DNA from: Pisaster brevispinus
Lineage: Eukaryota > Echinodermata > Asteroidea > Forcipulatida > Asteriidae
Assembly (NCBI GenBank): GCA_023634235.1
Contig: JAMKCF010000007.1
Location: 18,854,592-18,918,591 of the forward strand
Direction of reading: 5' to 3'
Length of the DNA stretch: 64,000 nucleotides
Shown piece after piece: positions 32,072-45,300 of the stretch. The notes beneath the pieces are model-generated. The model was not told where the DNA came from, did not search any database, and saw only the letters and a program-made list of their open reading frames with translations. The position numbers and the translations under genes were made by a program. Position 1 is the stretch's first letter. Every line of letters starts with the position of its first letter.

Positions 32072-33267
32072 ACTTATGGCAATATTTGGGCATACGAAAA
32101 GTCTCAGAAAACAAAAACAAAAAACAGCTCCCCACAAAAACAAATTTAATAAGAAATAAATAAACATGTGCAAAATATCCTACAGACATTGAATTGTATA
32201 AATGTAATGAGGTGTATAAATTCAAATGATTCGGAGGCCCCTCCCACACTGAACTGATGTCTGTGCCCCCAGCCCCTCCTCATCCAATTTGGAATCCAAA
32301 CCTTTGAGATTAAACAATTACCAAAATAGAATCTTACATTTCTAAAGCTTTCATGTGCCATTACTCAATGATTAAAACTATTTTTTATGTTTACATTCAG
32401 ACAAAGTCATTTTATTTTTACCTTCACATTAGTTTTTAACCTTCTCTTGATATTATCTTAATGAGTTTATCCCCAAAAAGTAAACAGTTCATAACAAGAG
32501 TTCTCAAAAAGGGCATACCAGCCACTGTGTACATTCAGATATTTGTTCAGGAAACAAGCAAACACAAACTACAGTTTTAATCAGCCAGAAGTGCCCCTAA
32601 AAATGTACCTTTTCCATGCTACCTGAACATAGCACTCTCTGTACAACCTTAAAATATTCAGTGCTTGCCAGAGTTGAGCTAGGTGTGCTCATCGGAGTGA
32701 ACCCCTGACAAAAGTCGTAGGAACCTCAACTTCTATCAGAATTCAAACCAATGCATCATGGGACAACCAACTGGAACTACTTTTGGAATTAGCAACGAGA
32801 TCATTGAATAACTGTTCCCATGGTAAAACTGCATCGGTAAATTAAGTACAGGTTAATGAAAAAGTACAAATCTTCTGATGACAAAGACTTAGGCTAACAA
32901 AGGCGCTATTTGAAAATGTGTGTCAAACTTACTGAAAGTGTCCCAGTAAATCACTGAATATGGTAGCCATTGAGGAAGTTGTTCATCATAGCACCATGCA
33001 GCTGGGTCATCTTGGGTCTGACTAGGGCGAGCCATGACAACACCAAAGCTACTCAAACGCACTTGGGTCAAACCTGGGTCAACTCTTGGGGAAGCTAATT
33101 GAATGCACCCTTTGGAAACTTTGGACGACCTTTTAGTGTACAAAGTTGCATTCATAGGAACCAGTCTACAACCCTGGCCTAGCCATCATAAGGCAATAGT
33201 CTTCTATGGACCTTTCTCATTATTTCTGAAAGGGATCAGACTATTTCTCTCTTCAGGCTTCAGTTTA

Positions 33268-33380
33268 ATTAAGCTGTATCCAGATTGGTGGCTACAGCTA
33301 TGGCTACGACTGTTGCTAAGGGTGTAATATACTTCAAAGCATAATGAGATGGAAATGTAGCCATAGCCGTAGCAGTGGAA
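33268..33380. mobile_element. MITE copy of the 60096-60234 family, worn
   Basis: The block GGCTACGACTGTTGCTAAGG matches GGCTATGACTGTTGCTAAGG at about 60115-60134. The right side (GTAGCCATAGCCGTAGCAGT) is an inverted counterpart. Confidence 0.6.
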
Positions 33381-36359
33381 GACAAACAAAATGGTTGCAA
33401 GTTAAGAGTCAAGAAAGAGCTTTACCAGAGCAAAACACACAGAGCTGAAAAGAATATACTTGTAAGTATTGTTCTTTGAGTTCAGCAGCCAAAATTAATG
33501 CTGGGTTTCATTCTATAAAAAAGTGCCAGACCATTATTTCCTTGCAGCCTCAGTCTGGTTTTAGAGGTTAGAATGGGAAAACAATGGTTGAGTCATACAT
33601 GTATAAACAAAGAATTTACCCAAAATCAAAACAAGAAACTGAGGTTAGTACCAGACAGGCTTGTATATTAAATACATTCGCTGGTGTTACATTACTGTTT
33701 TGTTTTGACCAACCTTTAAGTCATTTTAAAAGAGAAGCGAGCTGAATTTGCCTTATCCAGGAGTCAGTCATCTTAAGTCTTATTCCCTGAATACAAAGGT
33801 TACATCAATGTGCAGTTTATTCTTGTAACCAGACTATATTTATCTGTTTGCAGGGGCAAACTCGCTTTCAAGTATCAATGCTTCTTCTTGAAATAAATGA
33901 ACAAACTGCATCCTCTGTTTTCAAAGTTTGTTTTATGCCAGGAATGAAACTGCTTTTTAACCATAACACTACCGCAATTTTCAATGATGAACTACAGAGG
34001 GCGGCTGTGAGAAATACAGCCTCACTTTCAGACCAACCATTGTAAAGGCAAGTTGAATCTGTACTTCAGAACCACTGGCGTTGACTTTGGTATGAAAGAC
34101 GGCAGTACGTCACACGAAGTACAAATTAAGTTAGTAACAACTATTAAACAAAAATCTAAAACATTTAACATCTTTTGAATATTGCTCATACATGTAAACA
34201 ACTATTGTTAAACATAAACTACAGATTTTAAACTGAATATGCATGAAAAAGACTTTCCTCCTTACTGGATACTGTCATTCTTTTCAAAAATACTTGTTCT
34301 GAGTAAAACTATTTCATTTGAATGCCTATAAGTACAAATTCTATTGCTATATATTTCAAAATTAAATCCGACTTACAAATATTGCCGTACAAGAAGACTT
34401 CAATTTACAAAAATTAAAATTAGAAAAAAGTACATCGTTTTTTTTAAATATTTGTTTAGATGAATGAATAAAATGTATTGCATATTTTCACAAGATGCTT
34501 GAAGCGATGGGCAACGATATTAAGCAACGTGACAAGACATTTTCTTGTTCTTTTTTTTATAAAACAGTACAGATATTTTTTCCCCCAAAATGGGAAAGGC
34601 CACTTTTCTTGTTCAAAAAGCACAAAATTTATGTACAGTGTCTTTGGGAACATTTTCAAGGCCAAAAGCTGGACAATAACAAGTAATTTCTAAATAGAAA
34701 CTAGGCAAACTGCTGCACTGGGTCCATTTCAGGCACACCAATTGATTAACACCAAAAAAAATGTTTGTAGAAAGAGGTTACCGGCCAAAATGTGGTGAAT
34801 AATATTGATGGCTGGTTCCCACTACTTCCTGCTTAGAAACACTTTCAAGTTGGGCCATGGACCTGATTTCATAGAGCTGCATACAAACTGACAGAAACAG
34901 GTTACCAGACATAATAACATGCACTGTTAATTACCTGTGACAGGCTCCACACTAACTTCCATTCAGCAATATGGACTAACACCTCATGGTGACAGAGCAG
35001 GCAGTCTTGTCATCCCGGCTAAACCTTGATTGTCTTTATCTTTTGTTCACAGTCTTTATTCACTTAATGTGGTTTAGCTTGCTTGTTTTCTTCTTGTCCT
35101 TCTTGTTTCTTTAGTCTCAAGTCCATTCTGAGAAGCTGATTTGTTTTGCTGATTCTTTTGGTAAGCACATTTTATTGTTGAAAAAGAAATTGTCTATTGC
35201 CTTTTTACTGGCTTTTACATTTTACATTCTAGATGATTTTGTCTTTTAAAGGATACTGTCTTTGAAGTTTTCTATAGTGAACATGTTTTTTATTATGTGT
35301 GTGTGAAATTGCCAAATGAAACAAGAATATTTCCGAAGATCTGATACTGTGGTCTTGTAAGGGCAAGGCAGTTTTCCCATTCAGTAATGAAACAATCCAA
35401 GGGACACCATGGGGCACCAAGGCAATGACTGCAGAGGTTGTCTTCATGAAGTACCAGACCTAATTCAGTTATGCAACTCTATAAAATAAGGCCTGCGTAT
35501 AAACTAATAGCCCCTGATCCCCAAGAAATTGTTCACCTGGCAAAAGAAATTAAAAATAACAAAAGTGCAACTTAGCCAATGGCCACCATTAAACTTCATT
35601 CAATTATGAAACAGACATTAAACATTAAGAATAGAACATCTGCACAACAATCGCTCAAAAACAATTGTTTACAATTGTAAGCATTTCTAGATCTTAAATG
35701 TCGGCTCCATTCATTGTTTAGAAGGCATGCAAGTTATAAAGGCATTTTGTGCAGCAGAGCACAGAAATTATACTAACCTATACTACAGAATGAATCAAAG
35801 ACAGATGAGAATGCCTTGTCACTGCAAAAACGTTGTATAATAGCATGAGCATTAAAAGCAAAGATTGTAGAGTGCCAAGGCACAAGATGGGGAACTGGAG
35901 CTCTATCTGTTGTTGGAACGTGAAATAAACATGTCACACGGGCGCCATTTCAGCAAGCAAATGTTTTGTTATATCATTGATAGCAATGGTCATTGTCTGC
36001 ACTGATCTACTGTTACATCAAAACAGTTGCTTGCTGAAATGGCCTCCAGTTAACATTTCCCATTTCAGCCTGAGTTCCCCATCTCTATAATCGTTGGTTA
36101 AAAGTGAGTAAAAAAAGTTTTTAAAAATTATCCTTCTTACACGAAACCATGATGTACACAAAAAACCTTAGGCGCCAACATACAACGTTTTGTACAAAGA
36201 ACCTCCTGTGAGAGGTACATTTCAAAAGATATGTTTGTTTACAGAGCTTCTCTCTGTATATGACAATGTGATAATCAAGATACAAGGTTTTTGCACTGTC
36301 ATGACAAAAATGATCTAGCTTCCAATAAAGAAGCTCAGTCTGTCAAAACGCCTGAACAA

Positions 36360-39300
36360 CTACAAGTGAATGTCCGTTTCATTTTTGACTGTTGGAGACT
36401 TAGGTACATCTTTCCTACTGACCTCACCCTTATCACCTCTTTTCGATGTCTTTTCTACTGCTTCATTCTCAGCTCCACTACTTTCCTTTCCGTTTTCCAC
36501 AATCATTGGTTCAGTGTTGTCAGGTGAACTTTCCTTGACTTTAGGGCTTTCTGGGGATGCATCTTGGGCAGATGGGTCATCTTGATCAACCATCTCAGCC
36601 GATTCATTCTTGTCATCACCAGATTCCCAAATCTTCTCTTCTTCAGCTTGGGCCTCTTCGGCGAGCTTAACAGCCTCTTCTTCAGCCTTTCTGGCTTCCT
36701 CCTCCTTCTGCAACCTGTCTTCCTCTTTCTGTCTATCCTCTTCGTCTTGCCGTTCTTGTTCTTCTTCATCCAGTCTTCTCTGCTCAGCTTCCTTCTGTCG
36801 CTGCTCTTCTTCTTCCTGCCTCTTCAGAGCCTCTTCTTTTTCCTTGTTTTCTCTTGCAGTCTCCTCTTTAATCAACCTTTCCCTCTCTTCATCTTCCTTC
36901 ACCTTCAGTTGTAAGTTTTCAGCGAGGCTGAGATGCTCCAGGGCGGTTGTCATTCCTTCAAGTCCCTTTTCTACTTCCCTAGCTGGCTTGCCAAGACCTG
37001 CTGAATCTGCAGCAGAGCCTTGAAACAAAACTCGCAAGGCTGCTGCTTTGTTGACGATTGTCCCAGACGTCATCTCAATATTTTGTAAAGTACGCAGTAG
37101 AGCACTTAGTGACGTTCTCTCCTCAGGTGGGATATCTAGGAGAGGTGCTTGTTCTTGAACCCCTGGCTCTGGAGATTGTGGGGTTTTGGCACCTGTGGAT
37201 TTCTGACGTCCGAGAGCATTGCTAACTTTCAGACCTATTCCACGGAAGAAAGCTTTGGCACCCCCAGCCTTGGACTCATCTGGGGTTGTAACTGGTGGCG
37301 GGGTAGTTTGGGCAAGATCTGAGCGTGCTTTCTTAGCAGGTGTGTCCGAGTCTACTGTTGTAACACCAACCTGAAATTAAAAGTGACACATGTTTTTAGA
37401 GCTCAACAAAACACAAATAAACACTGATAAAAGTATGTATACAAGATTTTCAACAAGATTCTTGCTTCTTTAAGTTAAAGGGACACACCGGCTTACTGTT
37501 TACCTAATATTGTGATGTGGAATGACAGACAACAATTTTTAAATGGTTGTTGTAAAAAAAAATCATCAAAATATCACGTAATTAACGAAAAATGTGAAAA
37601 AAACAAAAACGCGGTCAAAGGTCAGCTTATACGCTTTTCCAGCCGTTGCAACTGTCCAATTTACGTGGCAATGATGCGCGATGTTGTAAGTAGACTGGTG
37701 CTCTGTTTATGTATCAATTATAACAATGGCGAGGCATGAGGATACAGACTTCATATCCATCAAGCACAAATTCACGTGTAAATAAAAAAAACAGACATGA
37801 ACCATGCCACTGATATCTATTACCTGTCAGTATAATAGAGATCAGTGACATGAGCGGACGTCAGTCCATAGAGCAAGGTTCCTTGCTCTATGGTCAGTCC
37901 TAGTCGAAGTCCGCTCGCGGTCGTAACCAATAACTGTTTCGGTTGAACTTGCCATTGAAACAGTTATTGGTTACGACCGCGAAAACTAAACCCCAACCTG
38001 TATTCTGTGTACGACGACGTACTATATACTTGCAATAATGGAGAACGTTTCTTCGACATCCAAGGATCGGTACAAAAACATCGCAAGGAAAAACACACAG
38101 AAGGTGGTCCAACGAAAAGTAAAAAGTAAAAGAAAAACCACGATAAATCCAAAGGGAAAGCCAGCAAAAGCAGCAATTTGGGGGGGGGGGGGGTGGACAT
38201 TGTGCAGCTATCATAGAAGTAGACCAGCTGTATGGGATAAATATTCCCCGTCGTCGTCCCGCGTGTGTAGCGCAGGCAACACGTTGCAATAGTTAGGGGA
38301 TAATAGCTAGGGGTATCAGACTAAAACCCTCCTACAAAAACCGTAATTGTTGGTCTGGCTCCCTACCCCTCCGACAAGCTCCCACGCTCACGGCTAGACC
38401 GGCAAGCTGGGGAGTTCATGCCTCGGGGTTTGTCTCTCTGGCCCCACGAGACACGGCACCGGCTGTACGGGATATGCCCCAAGGTTTACGTTCCGCTAGC
38501 TCCCACGCTGGTGCGCTGTAAAACACGCTTCGGTTGCACGGACTCTCTGAATGCGAATCTTACGTTCGATTTTTCATCATTATTTACAAATTGTAACAAT
38601 AATCTGAATACATAGTCTTTTTTTTCAAATACTCATGAATAATTTTTAAAAAACAGATTTAAATTTGGTTCAGTAATTTACTTGTATACGGCTGGAAGTA
38701 AAACTAACTCCGAAAATCACGTGATTTATCCGAACCACTTTTTTGGTTCGGATAAATCACGTGACATTCGTTTTTTGAAAAATGCTCAAAAACGGCAAAA
38801 TTTGATGGTTTCTTTTAGGAACCGTTCTTCTCCATTCCTGGAAGACCTTTGAAGGCATATGTTAGCCTATTTTGTAGCCCAAATAGCCCAACGAAGCCGG
38901 TGTGCCCCTTTAATAGTTGAGATGTACATATACAAACTTTCCCACATCCCTTCCTCTCTGTGTACAAGTGACTTTCAGTCTCCTACTTTGTCCCTCTGTT
39001 CTTCATTTTATGTCAACAATTTTTGTCAACGATATCGGTACAAATCTTCTAGCCCTCGTCTCTACACTGCTACAAAAAAATGTTGACAATTATAGACAAC
39101 CACCTGTTTACACAAACAAACATAAATATAATGACAATAAATAAGTAAACAATGATTAACACAAACATGGTGCAAAGCAAAGAACAGAATGCCTTACAAG
39201 AACAAAGAAAATGAGACATGAATGCAGACGGAAAAAAAAAAAAAAACAAATTAGGAAGGGTCTGTAACTAGCCGCTTCGAAACAGGCAATGGTGCCACTT

Positions 39301-42300
39301 CTCCAAGACTTGCAGGGAGTACATTCCACATTCCTGACTAGTTGTTGTCATTTTCACTTTATCCTGCCACTCTACCATCTATGGAACCCAGTCAGCGACT
39401 AAATGAGGCAAGTGTTACATACAAGTATGTTTGTTAAATGCATTTTCTCTGTTTGCCATTTTGGGAGCAGGTCACATAAAAGTGAATCCAACCACAATAC
39501 GCAAGTTTCCCTCAAAATCAGACTCAATTTGTCAGAGGCTTTTACTGGGTTGGATCTGTGAATCAAAGACTTTATGATTGGCAGAAACTTCTCATGAAAT
39601 CGTGACTAAAATAATGAGGGTGGAATTTCTATTGTATTTGAAATGCTTAAACATGGTTTGCCTTTTACTCTTCTAGCAACTGGCTAGCGGGACCAGTCAG
39701 CTTGTCATAAGTCCATCAGGTTTTTCAGTTGTCCATATTGCAAATGAAATAGGGATGCTTTTCAACACTGACCTAGCCAGCCGGACCACTTTTTTGACTG
39801 GTATTCAGGTGATTTAACTGGTCAGCGGACCACTGTTAAGGGAGAATGCTGTTAATGCCAAAATACAGCACACTGTACCATGTACTAGGTTTCTACACAA
39901 CCCTCATGCCATAGCTTCTCATTCTTGGCTAAACTTGGCTCAACCTGGCTCCAACTCACCTGACTTTAGCATCACAATAATATTAGTCAATGTCCCTATG
40001 TGTTATACAGTGTAGTGCTTATGGCGATGCGGTGTTTACAAACTAACCATAATTTGTGCATGCAATTTGACTCCCAAAATGCCGAGCATAGCAGAAGCAT
40101 GTGCAAGGGGCAATACATGTATGCTTTTTTTGTGATACAACATTTTTACAAGGACACAACAATACATGGGTCATGATAACCCGGAGGTCGTTGGTTCAAG
40201 TCCCGCTCCAGTTAATTTTCTTTGTTTATTTATCCAGTCAGTTTCCCTTGCAGTTTATAACTTGAACCTTATAATGAGTTAGCATTCAAATTGAAACTAA
40301 TCCATCTTTGTTTTGATAACAACCAATCTGTCTTTGGTCTTTATATGGATGGTTTGGTTTCCGTATCGCCATCAAGCAAGTATGCAAGGTTTATCTGAAC
40401 CAACAAATGTGTGAAAATGTGTGAAACACTTCCAATCACCCTTAGGAAAACAAATCCTTTAAAATGCTTTCCTTTTGAAATTTGGGGAATACACACATTA
40501 CCTCCTACAATAACACACACAAATAAAAAAACAAGCCATTGTTTTACCCAATGTTTAGACAATTCGACTAAATAGCTTAATCAACACTGTCCCCTTCGTA
40601 AAAACAAAACAATGTATGATCAATGATTTTGCTAGAAATGTAAACCAGTATCTGAAGAACTTTACAACAAAAGACAAATGAATTATGAAGATGTGTTTGT
40701 GGAACAATGTAAAGAAAACTAGGAAAACAATTTCTTTGAAAAAGCTGTTGAGAAGGATGAAAACGGAATATGAAAAATATGAAAAATGCAGGGCTCAAAA
40801 TAACTACTTGACAACGGTAACTTAACTTAACTTCAACAATATAAAAAGTGACCGAATAATTGTTTGTCTCGTAGGAGACTTTCTTGACAATCATGCAATA
40901 AAGCAGAATATAAAGAGATGATGCAAGTGGAAATTAAAGTTTGAGATGAGAGTGAAGGGATGATGTCATGATCGGTGTTTACCTCCATATCATCACTTGA
41001 GCATTCACCATTCTGATGGGAATCATATGAATCCTGAATGCATGCATGTATGAAGGAAAAATGTAATTGGTTATAACTTCATCCAATAAATGCAATGCAT
41101 TACTGACTAGATTGCAAACCACATCTCAAATGTCAAGTTTGATTGCAACAAGTAACAATGTTAATAATGTGCTTGCATCTCTATCATCTATTTCAATTTG
41201 ACTGCTTTTGTTACACCAGTATACCTGTTTGTGTTGGTAGTCTTGTCTTTTAGCCTTTGAGAAAGACTCTGCTAGGGTCGAAACGTCAGGCCACTAACTA
41301 TTTGTTTGCAATATCAATAATGGACGTGGCCGAACGGTTTAGTCCGGACTCAAGTTCCAAGTCATCAGGGTGTGGGTTCGAATCCCAATCATCACACTTG
41401 TGTCCTTGGGCAAGACACTGGAATGTAATTGCTTCTCATCACCTAGGGGTAAATGGGTACCTGTGAGGGCAGAGATGGTTCTTGTGATTGATTTAGATTG
41501 GTGCACTAAGAAGGAATGAAATAAATGGCTAAGTGACCAGGGGTTAATATAGTTGGACCGCCGTGAGCGTCACTCTGTGAAGAATTTGAGCACTGCACAA
41601 GAAGCCACTATTGTTATTATACATGGCCGGTATCCAGCCCTCCTGGTATCTGCTAACTATATCCTCAAGGCGCATGCATATTATTACTCCGGTTACCAGG
41701 CCATTTATTTAATTTCTTAAACCATCTCAGCTCCCTGAGGAGTGTGCAACCATTTATTCCTAGGTGAAGAGGAGCAATCATAATTAAGTGTCTTTATCAA
41801 GGACACAAGTGTCATGACTAGGATTTGAACCCATACTCCGTGATTTAGCAACCCGTACTAGACCACTCAGCCACAACACACTCACTCAACCCTGTCAAGT
41901 CAAGAGTTTTTTCTTGCGTACTGTTTCACAGTCATTGAGAATATACTCTTATCCAATGCCACCTCTCCAATAGAGGGTTACAATCAAATTAAACTAATAT
42001 TATTCTATTGTTTCAAGAAATAAGCACATGCACCCTCTGAATGGACTAGAAATTGTATGAAGGGATCCGCTAAGACAAAGTACTTGGGAACCCAACGTTC
42101 TGAATACATGTGAGTCTTATACGGTCTATTACTAGAAAGCATCCAAGCTTATTCATAACAACTGGCATTCTGAAGGCTCCCAGACAAAAAATAGGCTAGC
42201 CAAAGCATGTACGCATAATCAGTGCCCAATACTGCCAGCAAGAATGCTTATAACGCAAATTTAGGGGAGTTGTACCCCCCAAAACCCACCCTTGGGAGAA

Positions 42301-45300
42301 ACTTTAAAAAAGAACTGTTTGAAATGCCATTTGATTGAGTACATAACAAAAATACTGATTGAAAACCATGCGTTGGGTTTCATTCCAATAGGTCATGCTC
42401 TCATGCATAATTTGTAACTGAATTAGTTTACTCTGTGTGTATTTGTACAGGTAATCAGTTTCATTTGTCATTAGTCATTCACACAGCAAACAAGATTAAC
42501 AACTTCTATTGGATACATGTAGAATCAAAGAGAGGAACATACAATGTTGTTTCGTCCTCAGTTATTGTTTATCACTGTCATGCAGCTTTTGAGCTGATCA
42601 CTTGATTTCTTCGTTTTTTGTTTCTCAGCTGCCCAATTGAAAATTGAAAACCACAGTACAAAGTCTTGCTGTGGCTGGCACTTTCTCTTTATTTGAGGAA
42701 CTGTAGCTTGTTTTTAAAATCACCCTTTAAAAATAAAGACTCAACATTGTCGAGAAATATTGTATGCACTGTGAACTGGCCAATGCCCAATCCTTCATTG
42801 CATCACAAACTGTACATAACTATTGGAACCTGTGACCTATTTCATGCAGCCAGTAAGCAGATGTCATCTGCTTACTGCTTTTGTTTACAATCATGATAAC
42901 CATAAGCATGCTTACTTGCCGCTGGTTCTTGTTGTAAGTAAATGACTGACCCAACGATGTAAATCCATTGTGAACCAGCAAACATGCAGTCTATTCTTCT
43001 ATATCTTTTGTAGAAAACCAGGCGTGGAATTCCTTCTTTGAGAGGGCAAGGCCATTTTCATTTTGCAAAGGGCACTTCTATTATTTTTTTGAGTTACACT
43101 GATGGTAGGAAGGCATTAAACAAATGGACCACAGGTCACCACAGATAAGCGAGAAGACTGTGTGAATACAATCCCTAGCCATTGGTCTTACCATTCTGGG
43201 TCTTTTACTCGGCGCTCTCCTGCCTTTACATTTAGGTCTGGATTTGCCTAAGTGTTTCAAAGCTGGAGTCTGAACTGTCACTTCATCCAACTGTAAAACA
43301 ATCACACATAATTAAGGTGATGAATCTACGTTTCTCTTCCTTAACGGTAACCACTTAACCATTTCTATTAAAATTCCAATCCAAATTGAGAATCAGAACT
43401 ATGGTGCAAGGTACCTGTGATCATCGGTGCCACTGAATAAAGGAACTACATGCACTTAAATAGTTTAACTCATAATAAATCCATCAGAATACAGCACAAT
43501 TTTATCCCAATGCTTATCAAAAAATCGACACTAAAAACAATAAATGCTAGTTTAGTATTAAGTGACTATTGATAAGTTTGTTTAATCCGTCTTCATCCCG
43601 TATGTAAATTCATTTTGAAACTGAACCCTCCAACATTGTGAGTCCTCTAGAGTTCTGTTTTGTTTTAGTAGCATTTCCTTCTTTCAGTTCAGTCACTGTT
43701 AAGTCTCTGTTTGCAGGTAACCTAAATGTTCTTGAATATTTTTATACAGTTTTGTATGAGGTTGTTCTAGCTTAAATAAACTATAATAATACAAACCATG
43801 ATGTACATACATGTATGTCTGTTAAAGGCAAAGTATATCTTTGGTTTTTGGAACCGCTCGATTGTTGCAACCCCATATAAATGTAGATATATACAATAAA
43901 ATTAACCAGTGAAAATTTAATTTCAAAAGGTGGTAGTGTTTTTGAGATATCGCCGACGCAGGACGAATAATCCCACATAGGAATATACAATCTGAGAAAT
44001 GTTTCTGACAGTAACACTTCTCAAATTCAAATTTTGGGGCATAAAACAAGATATCTTTTTCCATTACCACATTACTTCGAAGTGAAATGTTTCTCAAAAT
44101 TACTTTCGAAAGCTGCAGTAGGCTTCTGACCGATAAGTTTTTTTGCCATTTAAAAAAAAAGTGATTACCAGATGTATACATTCCCTTTTTAAAGACAGTT
44201 CAGATTTTTAGCATTGTTGCTACTTTGCATTGGTCCAGGCATGTAAACCAGCAACGCCATCCTACGATGGTAAATTATCTATGCTACCGTATGAGGTGTT
44301 GGGTGGGGGGGGGGTAAAGGAATATCAAACACCCTTTGTACACCTGTAAGTTACTGCATATTACAAGTAACTCCTTACTGAATTGGAGTTGTTTACTGTT
44401 ACTCACATTGAAGTTAATGATAGTGATGACATCACCCGATATTGCTTGATTGAGTTGATTAACCCATTTCTCTTGCTCGTTAGCGTCATCACATGAAAGC
44501 ACCCACTGTAATCGATATCCACAAAAAATATCCACAATCATCAACTAAAAAACAACACATTCTCAGAAATGACCAGGGACTTTTTGCAAACCTCCGGGCA
44601 GCGGCTCTGGGCTGCTGCTTCAGGATGCAGCTCCAGGCTCTGGCCTCCAGGCTCCAGCCTGCAGCTCTGGGCTCCTTTTGATGATGAAACACCAAGCACA
44701 TGCACACTGCTCTGAAGTTGGTGGCAGAGCCTAAGCTGGTGCCCAAGCCGGAGCTGGTGCCCAAGCCGAAGCTGGTGCCCAAGCCGGAGCTGGTGCCCAA
44801 GCCGCAGCTGGTGCCCAAGCCTAAGCTGGTGCCCAAGCCGGAGCTGGTGCCCAAGCCGGAGCTGGTGCCCAAGCCGGAGCTGGTGCCCAAGCCGAAGCTG
44901 GTGCCCAAGCCGGAGCTAGTGCCCAAGCCAGAGCTGGTGCCCAAGCCGGAGCTGGTGCCCAAGCCGGAACTGGTGCCCAAGCCGAGGTTTGAAAAAGGTC
45001 CTATGTCTCAATTTCATGAAGCTGTCAACAGAAAATACAAATTTATTTACTAAGGAAAAATTAGCAGCAAACCTGCCAAAAGCTATTGTACATTACATGG
45101 TATTTTGACACACTTCTTTCCAAAACTCATGTTCTAGCCTTATTTTTAACGCCAATACATTGCCATATCAGACCGTTGTTTGTTGATTTACATTCACTTC
45201 CAGTCAGGTTTAGGATCGATTTAAACATTTCGTTGATTGTTTATAAATATTGTCTTGATGGTTCTAATGATGCTTCCCTTCTCAGTTACACACTCAGTGA

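Larger units (their letters stand above)
29891..36359. other. Gene-free region 3' of the PLEKHO-like gene
   Basis: No coding exon was recognised. It contains several MITEs (listed separately), an AATTC pentanucleotide array, A/T tracts and unique sequence. Part of 34500-36359 is likely the 3' UTR of the minus-strand PLEKHO-like gene; AATAAA on - occurs at 35055-35060 among other candidates. Confidence 0.45.
37479..38909. mobile_element. Kolobok/T2-like non-autonomous DNA transposon
   Basis: TTAA flanks both ends (37475-37478, 38910-38913). The element is bounded by inverted repeats: left TTAAAGGGACACACCGGCTT including the target, and right the complement with one change. Ends of the form TTAAAGGRR with a TTAA target are the signature described for T2/Kolobok elements. 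The 1,431-bp interior codes no recognisable transposase. It holds four inverted-repeat structures and a run of 13 Gs near 38180. It lies in intron 5 of the PLEKHO-like gene. Confidence 0.75.

Noticed and set aside
36564..37023. Ser/Leu/Phe-rich open frames on + opposite exon 6
   Set aside because: They are complements of the Glu/Arg-rich coil codons of the PLEKHO-like gene.
38038..38292. 84-codon Lys-rich frame in the Kolobok-like element
   Set aside because: It crosses a G run, matches no known transposase part and has no supporting motif.
44700..45053. Protein of Lys-Pro-Glu-Leu-Val-Pro repeats on +, and a Gly-Leu-Gly-Thr-Ser protein on -
   Set aside because: An 18-bp minisatellite stays open in any stop-free frame. 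It lies inside an intron of the opposite-strand gene, and no homologous domain flanks it.
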